Notes: generated by a model from the letters alone, not told the origin. Shown: positions 17,389 to 26,329, counted from the stretch's first letter. The stretch is 64,000 bases of DNA from Runella sp. CRIBMP (GCF_009905605.1 NZ_JAAAKZ010000001.1:930001-994000); one strand, 5' to 3'. Made by a program: numbers and translations.

Positions 17389-18297
17389 TTATCCTTCTCT
17401 CAACTCCGCTTCCATCGCCATCACTCGCTCAATCAGCGCCTCTGCGATTTGCTCATGAACGGCATCAAACGGTAAAAGCGCCGCCCGCGAATTGGGCGTG
17501 CTGTAAATCCCCTGGCGGTGCAGAAGGCGTTTGAAGAAATGAATCGAAATATCGAGGTGTTGGTTGGAGAAACTCAACACGGGGAGCAACCGATAAAACA
17601 AGGCTTCTGCTTTTTCGATTTCTCCCGTTGTGAAGTACTTGAAAATGGTCGTGTAAATCAAGTGCATGCCCGTGGGCATAAACGCGTGAACGCCTCGTTT
17701 CAGGCCCTCTATCATCTGCGTAACGGCCCAGCCGCCGCTCAAATGAAGTTTTCCGTCGGTCAATGCCAAAATTCGGCTGTATTTCACACCCGCAGGAACG
17801 GTTTCTATTTTCAGACTGCGAAAGGCGTCTACTTCATTGAAAAGTTCCAAAATAAGCGTATCCGAAAGACCCACACCGTTGGCATCCCAATCCTGCAACA
17901 TGATGATTTCGGGACCGAGGGCAGCTAAGTCGTAAAACTGCTTTTTGAATTGGGTTTCGTTCTCAAACGGAATTTGAAACAACACGTGTCGGCAACCCAT
18001 TTGCACGTAATGTCGCACCATTTCGCATTGGCGAGCGGCGTCCCTTTCTCCCGCGCCTGCAAAAACAGGAACGCGTCCCGCCACATCCTCCGTCACGATT
18101 CCCACCATGCGCAGCCGCTCCGCTATTGTCAACGAATACACCTCCGACGCCATCGCCGGCACCAAAAATCCCGCTACGCCCGTCGCCAAAGCATATTGTA
18201 CATTTCTTCTCAGCGAAGCTTCATCAATACGATTCTGCCCATCAAAAGGTGTATTCAAAACGGTAATAATGCCCGAAACAGGCAGCAGTTCTTTCAT
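17389..18297 (-). CDS. DapA/N-acetylneuraminate-lyase family protein with altered active site
   Basis: A 302-residue TIM-barrel protein of the class I aldolase DapA/NanA group. Lys163 in SLKIET is the expected Schiff-base lysine. GVAGFLVPAMASEVYSL matches the family's GxxGxxxxGTTGE segment but lacks the usual TTGE. At the position of the conserved YNxP tyrosine motif (about residues 131-138) it has IIMLQDWD, so the usual proton-shuttle tyrosine appears to be missing. It starts 3 bp after the stop of the glycosidase-like gene at 18301-20643 and is almost certainly cotranscribed with it. A sugar-acid or amino-sugar aldolase role is plausible but inferred. Confidence 0.75.
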   Translation of the reverse strand: MKELLPVSGIITVLNTPFDGQNRIDEASLRRNVQYALATGVAGFLVPAMASEVYSLTIAERLRMVGIVTEDVAGRVPVFAGAGERDAARQCEMVRHYVQMGCRHVLFQIPFENETQFKKQFYDLAALGPEIIMLQDWDANGVGLSDTLILELFNEVDAFRSLKIETVPAGVKYSRILALTDGKLHLSGGWAVTQMIEGLKRGVHAFMPTGMHLIYTTIFKYFTTGEIEKAEALFYRLLPVLSFSNQHLDISIHFFKRLLHRQGIYSTPNSRAALLPFDAVHEQIAEALIERVMAMEAELREG

Positions 18298-18300
18298 ATC

Positions 18301-20643
18301 TTACTGTTTCAACAACCAAACATCCGAAATCTTAGACTGCTTGCGCCAGTTTAGATGCGACTCTTCCGGCTCATCAAACGTGACGTGCAATTTACCATCC
18401 TGCGTGAGCGAAAGCGGCACAATCCATTCTTTCACACTTTCGGTTTCGCGGTTATAAACGGTCGGCTGTAAACGATGGTTATCTACCCGTAACAAAGCTT
18501 CGCCTTCGCCTACTACCCGAATAATATAGCGCGCGCCCGGTTGCAGATTATCATAGACCAATTCCGGACATTTCTGAAACAACTGCGATGAAAGCCGCGC
18601 CCGACTGAAACCGTCCTGCCACCACGCCACGTCGGTCGCATCTTCGGAGACCGTCTTGACGCGCGGGCCTTTGGCCACGCTGGATACATCGTCGTAAAAA
18701 CTTCCCGGCCCGGGGTTTTCCCACGTACTGATGGTTTTGAGTCGCTGCAATTTGGCTTCGTTGGAAGGCAACGCGCTGATTTTCTTAAATTCATCGGCCA
18801 ACCACCAACGGTTATTGAGTGGATAGTCCACCAAATCCAGCACCGCCCCGCGCTCGTAGCCTTTGGCCTTGTGCTTCGGTACGCTCGTTTGCAGACCGAT
18901 GGAAAGGTATAAATCGGCACACAATTGCTCGATTTTCTGACGCAGTTCGGGAGCGATGTTTACTTTATCGGCTTGGTTCACCGTTTCCAACGCCGCGTCC
19001 ATGGCCTTTTCTGTGCCTGTTTTCTGGGCTTCTGAAAGTAGTGCATTCGCCTGTCTTTCAAGCGATTGCTCGTAGGTTAATCTGCGTTTGATGTAGGTGT
19101 CATAATAAGCCCGCAGCAACAGCATTTGCCAACGCCAGTTGCCTTTTAAGGTTGGATTCGTGGTTTCGAGATTTTTCCAAAATGCAAACGTTGCCTCTAC
19201 GCCTCCGTTTTGAGAGAGCGGCCCTTTCCAGTTATTTTCCAGCGCTGCAATCCCGTCGGCAGCGGATTCTGTGACGTTTTTCCCAAAAAAGAAATTCGTA
19301 TAATCGGTCAAAATTTCGCGGACATCCATCTGTGGGTCCCAACCGCGCATACTCCAGATTACCTTGTTGACATCATCGTGGCAACCGTCGGAATACGAGA
19401 CAAACCCATCCGTAAACGGCGCGTAGGTTTGGTGGATTTCGGCAAAGGCGTACGGACGCGGATTGGACGCTTCGCGCCCCAAGGTGAGGGCGTAAGCTTG
19501 GTCCCAACCGCGCACTGGAAACTCGCACCGGACGTTGTGTGTAATATCCGGATACTCGCGGTGTTGGTATTTTTTAGGTAAACGATAACGCGTCTCTGCC
19601 ATCGGCGGGCTGCTTGGTCCGGAGACTACGCCTTGTAGCCAATCGGGATTATTTTCGGCCAGATAACGATAAAAATAATCTACCTGTTCCACACTAAAGC
19701 CCTGCAATGAAATCCAAATCTTAGCTTTGGGATGGTATTTGGTGAGAATTTGGTGTAAGTCTTTCAAAAACGGCATTACCTCGCTTGGGTGATTGTCGCC
19801 AGGGTCGCCGCCAGGTACAAAAATATGGTCAAGGCGCGGACAGTTCTTATAAAATTCTTCGTGCAATTTGAGTTCGGCGGTGCGTTTTTCTTTGTCGGTC
19901 AACTCAAACGTCACAGGTGTCCAAACCCAATAATCCATGTCGTACAGTTGGCATAATTCACCCATTTTAATGCGCATTTGGGACGCGGGAATCTTAAAAT
20001 GCGGATTAGGTTTTTCATCTTCGTGAAACGGAATTCCTTCTACGGCATTGGTGCCAAAAATCGCTAACTCCCTGAAATACTGCTCGTACTGCGCCACACT
20101 CCACGCATCGTACGAGTTGGCCGTATGCCGATACCCCAATTGATGCCCCCGAATGGGGTATGCTGGCGAGGAAGCAAAATCCACTTTAGTATCCAACTGC
20201 GCCACACCGTTTGCTAACTGAAGTTTTCGCAATAACCAACCCGTACCAAACAAAACCCCGCGCGCATCGGCTCCGATGACCCATAAAATACCACCTTTTT
20301 CATTGGTTTCACTTAGCACTCGAAAACCTTCGGTTTGGTATTCTGCGTTGCTTTTATCGGGTCGGGTAGGAATCTTTTTTTCTAACAATTCACGGTCACT
20401 GGCAAGAACAAGCGCCACCGTTACTGCATTTGTTTTAGGCCAAGCAGTTGCTGTTTTAAGTGTTATATTGGTGCGCTTGGCAATTTCTTCCGTCAACATT
20501 CGTGCGGCAGTTTCTCGTATGGGGGAAGGCACCGAAGGTGCAACGATAACCGTCGCATTTTTAAAGTTGATGGGCTGAGCGTTCAGCGTCAGTACGCTGC
20601 AAAGAAGGAGGCCAAAGAGATAAAAAGTATTTTTAGAAAACAT
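18301..20643 (-). CDS. Unassigned glycoside-hydrolase-like exported protein (three-part architecture)
   Basis: About 780 residues. The start at 20643 gives a signal peptide (FSKNTFYLFGLLLCSVLTLNA); an ATG 15 bp earlier is also possible. The N-terminal about 130 residues resemble the small alpha/beta domain preceding the barrel in GH20, GH67 and GH84 enzymes (TAARMLTEEIAKRT, then GARGVLFG-like DARGVLFGTGWLLRKL). A barrel-like region runs from PIRGHQLGYRHTANSYD to about residue 470, with HIFVPGGDPGDNHPSE in a position reminiscent of the GH20 GGDE signature. A helical section follows, and then a C-terminal beta domain. I cannot place it in a numbered family. Its gene partners suggest glycan degradation. 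Confidence 0.6.
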   Translation of the reverse strand: MFSKNTFYLFGLLLCSVLTLNAQPINFKNATVIVAPSVPSPIRETAARMLTEEIAKRTNITLKTATAWPKTNAVTVALVLASDRELLEKKIPTRPDKSNAEYQTEGFRVLSETNEKGGILWVIGADARGVLFGTGWLLRKLQLANGVAQLDTKVDFASSPAYPIRGHQLGYRHTANSYDAWSVAQYEQYFRELAIFGTNAVEGIPFHEDEKPNPHFKIPASQMRIKMGELCQLYDMDYWVWTPVTFELTDKEKRTAELKLHEEFYKNCPRLDHIFVPGGDPGDNHPSEVMPFLKDLHQILTKYHPKAKIWISLQGFSVEQVDYFYRYLAENNPDWLQGVVSGPSSPPMAETRYRLPKKYQHREYPDITHNVRCEFPVRGWDQAYALTLGREASNPRPYAFAEIHQTYAPFTDGFVSYSDGCHDDVNKVIWSMRGWDPQMDVREILTDYTNFFFGKNVTESAADGIAALENNWKGPLSQNGGVEATFAFWKNLETTNPTLKGNWRWQMLLLRAYYDTYIKRRLTYEQSLERQANALLSEAQKTGTEKAMDAALETVNQADKVNIAPELRQKIEQLCADLYLSIGLQTSVPKHKAKGYERGAVLDLVDYPLNNRWWLADEFKKISALPSNEAKLQRLKTISTWENPGPGSFYDDVSSVAKGPRVKTVSEDATDVAWWQDGFSRARLSSQLFQKCPELVYDNLQPGARYIIRVVGEGEALLRVDNHRLQPTVYNRETESVKEWIVPLSLTQDGKLHVTFDEPEESHLNWRKQSKISDVWLLKQ

Positions 20644-20675
20644 GGGTTTGTGAATCAAATGAATGTTGTTGTAGC

Positions 20676-20708
20676 AGACTTGGAAAGTTTCAAAAACTTT
20701 CCAAGTCT
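20676..20708. repeat. 14-bp perfect inverted repeat between two glycosidase genes
   Basis: Arms at 20676-20689 and 20695-20708 (AGACTTGGAAAGTT and its complement) enclose a 5-base loop. It lies in the 96-bp gap between the GH2 stop and the next minus-strand gene. It may be an attenuator, an mRNA processing site, or a copy of a dispersed palindrome. Confidence 0.6.
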
Positions 20709-20739
20709 TAGGCGATGTATGACAGAAAGAAACAGATGC

Positions 20740-23415
20740 CTACGGCATGACGAAGGCACTTTCCAAATTATACCCTTTCACCCGCACCGCCGGGGCTTTG
20801 TTATCTGCGTCTTTTTTGTAGCATTTCACGCTGATGGTTTTGGTTTCACCTGGCAACAATGACACGTAATTATCCGTCCAAAAAACAGGCAAAATCGCGG
20901 CGCCTTTGGCGTCTTTGGCCAATTCTAGTTCAATGAAAAACGCCACTTTGTCCGAAGAGTTGGTCAGTTTTACGGCCACTTCGTATTCATCGCCCTGCTC
21001 TTTGATTGTCTTTTCGGTTTGGAGTTTTACTTTGGGCAACGTATTCAACGCCGTGAAATCCGCGTATTGTTTTTGGGGCGTATAAAACCAGAAATATTGT
21101 TTCCAGTCCAGCTCATCGGTTTTGGTTGGAAGCCAATAAAAATTATCAGCCACGATTTCACCAGCGGTATTTTTAAGTTTTAGTGATAAAAAATAGACTT
21201 GATTTTTACCCTTTAACGCAGGGAGTTGCAGCCATTTCTGAACGGTATTTTCTGCTACATCAAACGTTTGTTTTTGCTCAAAAATCACCTTTGAATTTTG
21301 ATCCAGCAACTTCACTTCCGCCTGATATCCTTTTATGGCGGCGCGGGTGTCGTTACTTACGTGGAGGGTACGATTGAAATAATCATACACCATGTTGAGC
21401 GGTTGAGCGGCTTTTTTTGTGCCGTAATATGCGCCCGTCGGCATCAGGTAATAATCGTACAACTGCCAGTAAAACTCTGGCCAAGGCGAATTGAGCATCC
21501 ATTGCACTACGCCCGTAGCCGTGGGACGATTGATGACGTGCGCCTCAAACATCGGGCGAATGGCTTCGTAGTTCATCAACTGCGCTTTCATAGCCAAATC
21601 GTCCAAATTGGCTGGCGTGCCGTATTTGTTGTTGAGGGCTTTGAGGTATACACCCATCGTATTGAAATCTTTACGTCCCGAGTGATAATTCCACATTTTG
21701 TTGTCGGCAGGCCACAAATCAGCTTCGGGAATCATCTTTTTGATGCTTTCTACGGGGGGAATCTGCGGGCCAGGGCCTACCTCGGAATTGAAGCCATAAG
21801 CACCGCCCAGTTTTTTGTCTTCGTACCAATACACCGGCGGCACGTATTCGTACGGCCCGTTCATTTTCATACCCGACGAGCCCGAAATTGCGCTCACAAA
21901 CGCCCCCGACGATACCAAAAACTCCCGCGTTGGGTCGTATTTTTTCAGGGTCTCTTGGTACATTTTTTCCAATGACGGCTTCGGCATGGCATCGCTGCCG
22001 CCCGCCCAGGTGAAGATGCTCGGGTGATTGCGCAGCCATTTGACTTGGTCGCGGAAGTAGTTGGAAAGCAGCGTCTCTTCCTGCGGTGTGAGTTTTACGG
22101 CATATAAGTCTACCCCTTCGTTGATGGGCAGGTTTTCGTCGCCGGGCTTTATTTTCAGTTCCATGCCCAGATAATCAGGCCATTCCCACTGACAGCTCCA
22201 ACCGACCATAAGCAGAATTCCGTTTTCGTCGCAGAGGTCATAGAGATGGTGGTTGTTGCCCCAAATTCCTTCAAACCGCAGCGAGTTGAGGTTCATTTCT
22301 TTGACGTAACGCAATTGCGCTGCGTCTTTTTCGGGCATGAATCGCAAAAACAAATCGTCTACCCAACCGCCGCTTTTGATGAGAACGTCGCGGCCGTTGA
22401 CCTTGTAGCCGCGTACGCCTTTGTCGTTGAGCGCGGTTTCAATTTTTCGTACGCCAAATTTCGTGGATTGTGCATCCTGTACGACTCCTTGCTCATTGAC
22501 CTCCAATTCGAGTTTATACATTGCGGGCTCTCCCAAGCCATTCGGCCACCAAAGGCGTGGGTTTTTAAGGTTCAATTGCGCAAATTCCTGCGGCGTAAAT
22601 TTTACTTCCTGCCGCTCATTGGGAGCTAATTGGACGGTTTTCTTAAACGTAATGTCTTCTATTTTTCCCGAAATCTCCACCGTTTTGGCTTCGCCGCCGT
22701 GGTTCTGTACTTCGGTACTGACGGTCACGCTCGCTTTTGTTAGGTCTTTGGTGTCTACATCAGGAGCTACAAACGGTGCGTTGAGCGACACTTTTCCCGA
22801 ACGTTTGAGGCGAATGTCACGGTAAATACCCATAAAATGATCGGGAGGCGTGGGGGCCCAATCGACGTAACCCATGTAAAAATCACGAACTTTGGGCGGA
22901 AAAATCTCCACCAAAAGCGTGTTTTCTCCCTTTTGGGCCGCTTGCGTAATGTCTAAATCAAACTGCCGAAACGCGCCGAATAAGGTGTCCTGCGTGGCGA
23001 TTTGCTTACCGTTTACCCAAAAATTAGCGCGGTAGTTGATACCTTCTACCAACAATCGTAATTGTTCTTTTTGGGCGTCAAAGTCTTCAACGGTAAAGGT
23101 ATTTCTGAACCACCAATTGTTTTCAAAACGCGCACGCGGCACTTTTTCCAAATTCTTGCCTACAAATACATCCTTGTACTCGCCCGCGTCCACCAATGCC
23201 CCTAAGACAGTGGTGGGCAAGGTGGCTTTGTACCATTTTTCGGAAGCATTGATTTTCTCTGAGAGGGTTTTGGCATCGCCACTTACTTCTTTTGAGGATG
23301 CAATCATCCAACCGTCGCGCAGGGCGCGGTCTTCAATTTTTATTTTTGACCCGCAGCTTGCGAGTAATAGTAGGGTGGCTAAACAGGCAAGAAGAACTTT
23401 ACAATTTTTATTCAT
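20740..23415 (-). CDS. GH2-family exo-beta-D-glucosaminidase-like lipoprotein
   Basis: An 891-residue GH2 enzyme. I chose 23415 because it opens a lipoprotein signal (NKNCKVLLACLATLLLLASC); a start 51 bp upstream would bury it. Domains in order are a sugar-binding jelly roll (about 40-210), an Ig-like domain (215-330), the TIM barrel (330-640) and C-terminal beta domains. NHPSIFTWAGGSDAMP places Asp475 where ordinary GH2 enzymes have the acid/base Glu of the NE motif, and Glu545 in FNSEVGPG is the nucleophile. An Asp acid/base in GSDxxP with this spacing is characteristic of exo-beta-D-glucosaminidases such as CsxA. It should release glucosamine from chitosan-type or other GlcN-terminated glycans. 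Confidence 0.8.
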   Translation of the reverse strand: MNKNCKVLLACLATLLLLASCGSKIKIEDRALRDGWMIASSKEVSGDAKTLSEKINASEKWYKATLPTTVLGALVDAGEYKDVFVGKNLEKVPRARFENNWWFRNTFTVEDFDAQKEQLRLLVEGINYRANFWVNGKQIATQDTLFGAFRQFDLDITQAAQKGENTLLVEIFPPKVRDFYMGYVDWAPTPPDHFMGIYRDIRLKRSGKVSLNAPFVAPDVDTKDLTKASVTVSTEVQNHGGEAKTVEISGKIEDITFKKTVQLAPNERQEVKFTPQEFAQLNLKNPRLWWPNGLGEPAMYKLELEVNEQGVVQDAQSTKFGVRKIETALNDKGVRGYKVNGRDVLIKSGGWVDDLFLRFMPEKDAAQLRYVKEMNLNSLRFEGIWGNNHHLYDLCDENGILLMVGWSCQWEWPDYLGMELKIKPGDENLPINEGVDLYAVKLTPQEETLLSNYFRDQVKWLRNHPSIFTWAGGSDAMPKPSLEKMYQETLKKYDPTREFLVSSGAFVSAISGSSGMKMNGPYEYVPPVYWYEDKKLGGAYGFNSEVGPGPQIPPVESIKKMIPEADLWPADNKMWNYHSGRKDFNTMGVYLKALNNKYGTPANLDDLAMKAQLMNYEAIRPMFEAHVINRPTATGVVQWMLNSPWPEFYWQLYDYYLMPTGAYYGTKKAAQPLNMVYDYFNRTLHVSNDTRAAIKGYQAEVKLLDQNSKVIFEQKQTFDVAENTVQKWLQLPALKGKNQVYFLSLKLKNTAGEIVADNFYWLPTKTDELDWKQYFWFYTPQKQYADFTALNTLPKVKLQTEKTIKEQGDEYEVAVKLTNSSDKVAFFIELELAKDAKGAAILPVFWTDNYVSLLPGETKTISVKCYKKDADNKAPAVRVKGYNLESAFVMP

Positions 23416-23538
23416 AATAGTTGGTAATATTGCCTTAACCGCAATGGTTATCCGCGATAGGTGCAAAGAGAAAAACTTGCGTCCATTGCAAAATTCTATT
23501 GCGTCTATTGCTACGGTCCGCCGTGCGGTTAAGAATAA

Positions 23539-24732
23539 TTAAACTTCACTTTGTATTTTCTTTATGGCCTCCGCAAACGACTCCATGTCTTCTTTGGTTC
23601 CCAACATCGCATGTTGCAAAATCCAAACGGCTTCGTCGCTGCACGCGCGCTCCGCAACGGGACACTCTACCTGCGTGTAGTCTACATCGTCAGGAATGGC
23701 GTAGCACATAAAATTCTTGTTTTGAAACAACGGCTGTTTGTACAACGGATGAGGATAGCCCCGAAAACATGGCACACCTTCTGCCGCCAAACGCTCCACA
23801 AATTCGGTTTTGCTTAGTCCGCCAAAGTACGTTTTGTCGTATTTGAAAATGTAAATATGGTAGCAGTGCAGGGTGATGTCGGCGTCGCGTTTTAAAGGCG
23901 TAATGCCGTCGATTTGTTCCAACAATTGATTTAAATACAGCCCATTTTCGTTCCGCGTGAGGGTTTGTGCTTCTAGGCGCTTGAGTTGAGCGGAGAGCAA
24001 TACTGCCTGCATTTGCGTAATGCGGTAATTGCAGCCCGGGTTATAGTGATCGTACCATTGCCCGCCTTCAATGCGACCCACATTGCGGAGGGAGTTCATC
24101 ATGGCGTAGAGTTCATCATCGTCGGTTACCACGATTCCGCCTTCGCCTGCCGTGAGGTTTTTGGAAGATTGAAAACTAAAACTGCCCACATCGCCGATGG
24201 AGCCTAGTTTTTTACCTTTGTATTCGGCTCCGTGGGCGTGGGCGGCATCTTCAATGACGCGCAGATTGTGGCGTTTGGCAATGTCCATGATGGCCTCCAT
24301 GTCGCAAGACTGCCCACCAAAATGTACAGGGATGATAACTTTGGTGCGCGGTGTAATGGCGGCCTCAATGGCTTGGGGAGAAATGTTGTAGGTATCGGGG
24401 TCCAAATCCACAAAGACGGGCACGCAGTTGGCCTCAATGACCGTGGAGGCCGTGGCAATGAACGTATAAGGCGGTACGATGACCTCATCGCCAGGCTTCA
24501 CGCCGCAGGCAATCAGCGCCAACCGCAAGGACACCGAGCCGTTGACGCAGCTAACGGCGTACTTACTGCCGCAATACGCGGCAAATTCTTTCTCAAAAGC
24601 CTCGACCAAATCGCCGCAATCGGGATTCCCCCATTTGCCACTCCGTACCACTTGGGCCACGGCTTCTACTTCGGTTTCATCAAATATGGGCCAAGAAAAG
24701 GTCTTCTTGACGGTTTTTTCGGCTATTTCCAC
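23539..24732 (-). CDS. DegT/DnrJ/EryC1/StrS-family PLP aminotransferase
   Basis: A 397-residue fold-type I PLP enzyme. Lys191 in FQSSKNLTAGEGG is the cofactor-binding lysine, Asp162 in IEDAAHAHGA binds the pyridine nitrogen, and VSCVNGSVSLRLAL binds phosphate. The C-terminal HCYHIYIFKYD and PCFRGYPHPLYKQPLF are family-typical. Members transfer amino groups to or from keto-sugars or inosose. No nucleotide-sugar synthesis genes are nearby. Instead it heads a minus-strand run with a probable exo-glucosaminidase, so a catabolic deaminating role on a released sugar is possible, though inferred. About 120 bp separate it from the GH2 gene. Confidence 0.85.
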   Translation of the reverse strand: MEIAEKTVKKTFSWPIFDETEVEAVAQVVRSGKWGNPDCGDLVEAFEKEFAAYCGSKYAVSCVNGSVSLRLALIACGVKPGDEVIVPPYTFIATASTVIEANCVPVFVDLDPDTYNISPQAIEAAITPRTKVIIPVHFGGQSCDMEAIMDIAKRHNLRVIEDAAHAHGAEYKGKKLGSIGDVGSFSFQSSKNLTAGEGGIVVTDDDELYAMMNSLRNVGRIEGGQWYDHYNPGCNYRITQMQAVLLSAQLKRLEAQTLTRNENGLYLNQLLEQIDGITPLKRDADITLHCYHIYIFKYDKTYFGGLSKTEFVERLAAEGVPCFRGYPHPLYKQPLFQNKNFMCYAIPDDVDYTQVECPVAERACSDEAVWILQHAMLGTKEDMESFAEAIKKIQSEV

Positions 24733-24853
24733 TTTATTATAATGGGTTTCTTAGTATAAGCTATAATACTGTTTTGGGAGTGTTTTAGGCTATTCTTTTA
24801 CTCAGCGCCTTTTTATTAATCGCAGGAGTGCCTGCCGCAGAGAAATAGAGCTA

Positions 24854-24882
24854 CACAGAGAAAAACTTTGTGCCACTCTGTG
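24854..24882. repeat. CACAGAG/CTCTGTG inverted repeat in the divergent gap
   Basis: Arms at 24854-24860 and 24876-24882 pair perfectly. The surrounding 24833-24890 has the look of dispersed intergenic 'cacagag' elements seen in many environmental bacteria. It sits in the 239-bp gap between the divergent aminotransferase and membrane-protein genes. No clear TAnnTTTG promoter was found in this gap. Confidence 0.4.
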
Positions 24883-24971
24883 ATCCAAAAAACAACCTAA
24901 AGTAGCCCTTTTTCTCGATAAAACTGTATATCAAAAAACGACACTAAACCCTTAAAATACCTTCTTTCAAG

Positions 24972-26279
24972 ATGAAAAACAAACAACTCTATTTTGCGAT
25001 GCTCATGGTAGGAATGGCGCTCGGGACGGCCTGGGCCATTCGCGGACAATTCGGTCACGAACACGGCGCTGCTTGGGCGGGGGCCATTGGTTCGCTGAGC
25101 GTTTTGCTCGTGGCCAAACGTGCCGATTGGTACGCCAAAGCCTTTGCTGCTACCCTTGCGGGGGCCATTGGCTGGGGCTTGGGCGGCTTGGCAAGTTATG
25201 GAATTGTAGTGGGCTACGGGCGCGGAATTGAGTTTGTAAACGTCTATTACGGCTTGCTGATGCTGTTTGTGATTGGCGGATTGTACGGTTTTGTAGGAGG
25301 GGGTTTGTTTGGATTAGCGTTGGAAAATTCAGTTGCCAAACCCGTCAAATGGCACGAAGTAATCATTGAAATGGTCGTGGGGGCGATTGTTTTTTACTTC
25401 TTTATGATTGAAGAATTTGAATGGCTCATGACCCCGCCGCGCTCCGAAATGTGGGCGGCCTGCTTTGGGTCGGCCGTGGCCCTGACGTGGTATCTGGTCC
25501 GAAATAAGCATTATCCAGCCCTGCGCGTGGCGGTGTTTACGGGATTGGGCGGGGGCTTTGGCTTTGGTTTCGGGAATTTTCTGCAAGTACTTGGGCATAT
25601 ATCAGGCATCAAGTTCAATTTCTGGAACGTGATGGAATATTCGTTAGGCTTTTTCGGCGGACTCGGCATGACTTACGGCACGCTGACCTCTCATTGGGAA
25701 AAGACCGACGATGCCCAACCCAAATCCAAGGTTTGGTTTCCGTTGCTGATGGTAGTGTTGGTGATTCCGTTTATTGTCTGGGACCAATCCTTTGACTTAG
25801 ACCGCCTTCAGGGGATTTTTAGTAAGTTGGCTTTGGCCGAAGACAGCCCCGTTTTGGTGGGGGTACAGTGGACTTCGATTGGTTTGGTGGTGGCGTTTAC
25901 GGCGTTTTGGTGGGGGCGTTTTTATCAAAATAAACCTAATCCGCTTGCTTACAGCGCCAACGAAATTTATACCCTTTTCCTCGGTCATTGGGGGCTATAT
26001 GTGATGTTCAGCCTATTGGTGACGGGCGCTTTTATGAGTGGTTACCGCATTGAGCAGTACCTCTATATCGTCAATTGGGTCATCGTAGCCCTGTTGATTG
26101 GTAAAGCCCAGCCCGAGTTTAGCGCCAAACCGCTTGCGCCCAAGAAATGGGGAATCAATTTTGGTATTTTACTGGTCGTTTTTGCGCTCCTGACGCTCAT
26201 CCTCATCAACTCCCATGACGAGCTGAAAAATGCCCAAAAGCGCTTTGGCGTACCGCCGCCAGTGGAGGAAGCAAAGTAA
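24972..26279 (+). CDS. Polytopic membrane protein of the sugar locus, unknown function
   Basis: A 435-residue, Gly- and aromatic-rich protein with about 11-12 hydrophobic segments. The N-terminus LYFAMLMVGMALGTAWAIRGQFGHEHGAAWAGAIG is very distinctive, with a charged RGQFGHEHG motif inside or next to the first membrane segment. A second highly conserved-looking patch is GLGGGFGFGFGNFLQVLGH and GFFGGLGMTYG. The glycine-rich helices look like a transporter or channel, but I recognise no transporter family. It is divergent from, and directly beside, the aminotransferase and glycosidase genes, which suggests uptake or sensing of the same sugar (inference). Confidence 0.6.
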   Translation: MKNKQLYFAMLMVGMALGTAWAIRGQFGHEHGAAWAGAIGSLSVLLVAKRADWYAKAFAATLAGAIGWGLGGLASYGIVVGYGRGIEFVNVYYGLLMLFVIGGLYGFVGGGLFGLALENSVAKPVKWHEVIIEMVVGAIVFYFFMIEEFEWLMTPPRSEMWAACFGSAVALTWYLVRNKHYPALRVAVFTGLGGGFGFGFGNFLQVLGHISGIKFNFWNVMEYSLGFFGGLGMTYGTLTSHWEKTDDAQPKSKVWFPLLMVVLVIPFIVWDQSFDLDRLQGIFSKLALAEDSPVLVGVQWTSIGLVVAFTAFWWGRFYQNKPNPLAYSANEIYTLFLGHWGLYVMFSLLVTGAFMSGYRIEQYLYIVNWVIVALLIGKAQPEFSAKPLAPKKWGINFGILLVVFALLTLILINSHDELKNAQKRFGVPPPVEEAK

Positions 26280-26297
26280 TTCATGGCCTTAAAAAAT

Positions 26298-26329
26298 AAA
26301 AAAAGCGTTGGAGTACCAGCGCTTTTTTT
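26298..26329 (+). terminator. Intrinsic terminator after the sugar-locus membrane protein
   Basis: The 14-bp arms at 26298-26311 and 26316-26329 (one G-U pair) have a 4-base loop. The A-tract and T-tract make it functional in both directions. It lies 19 bp after the stop codon. Confidence 0.85.

Noticed and set aside
21298-21975. A 225-codon plus-strand frame within the GH2 gene
   Set aside because: It is opposite the GH2 catalytic barrel; composition is that of a shadow frame.
24833-24890. Possible small RNA or mobile element in the aminotransferase/membrane-protein gap
   Set aside because: Only a 7-bp inverted repeat of a common intergenic type is visible; no transposase, terminator or promoter supports more.
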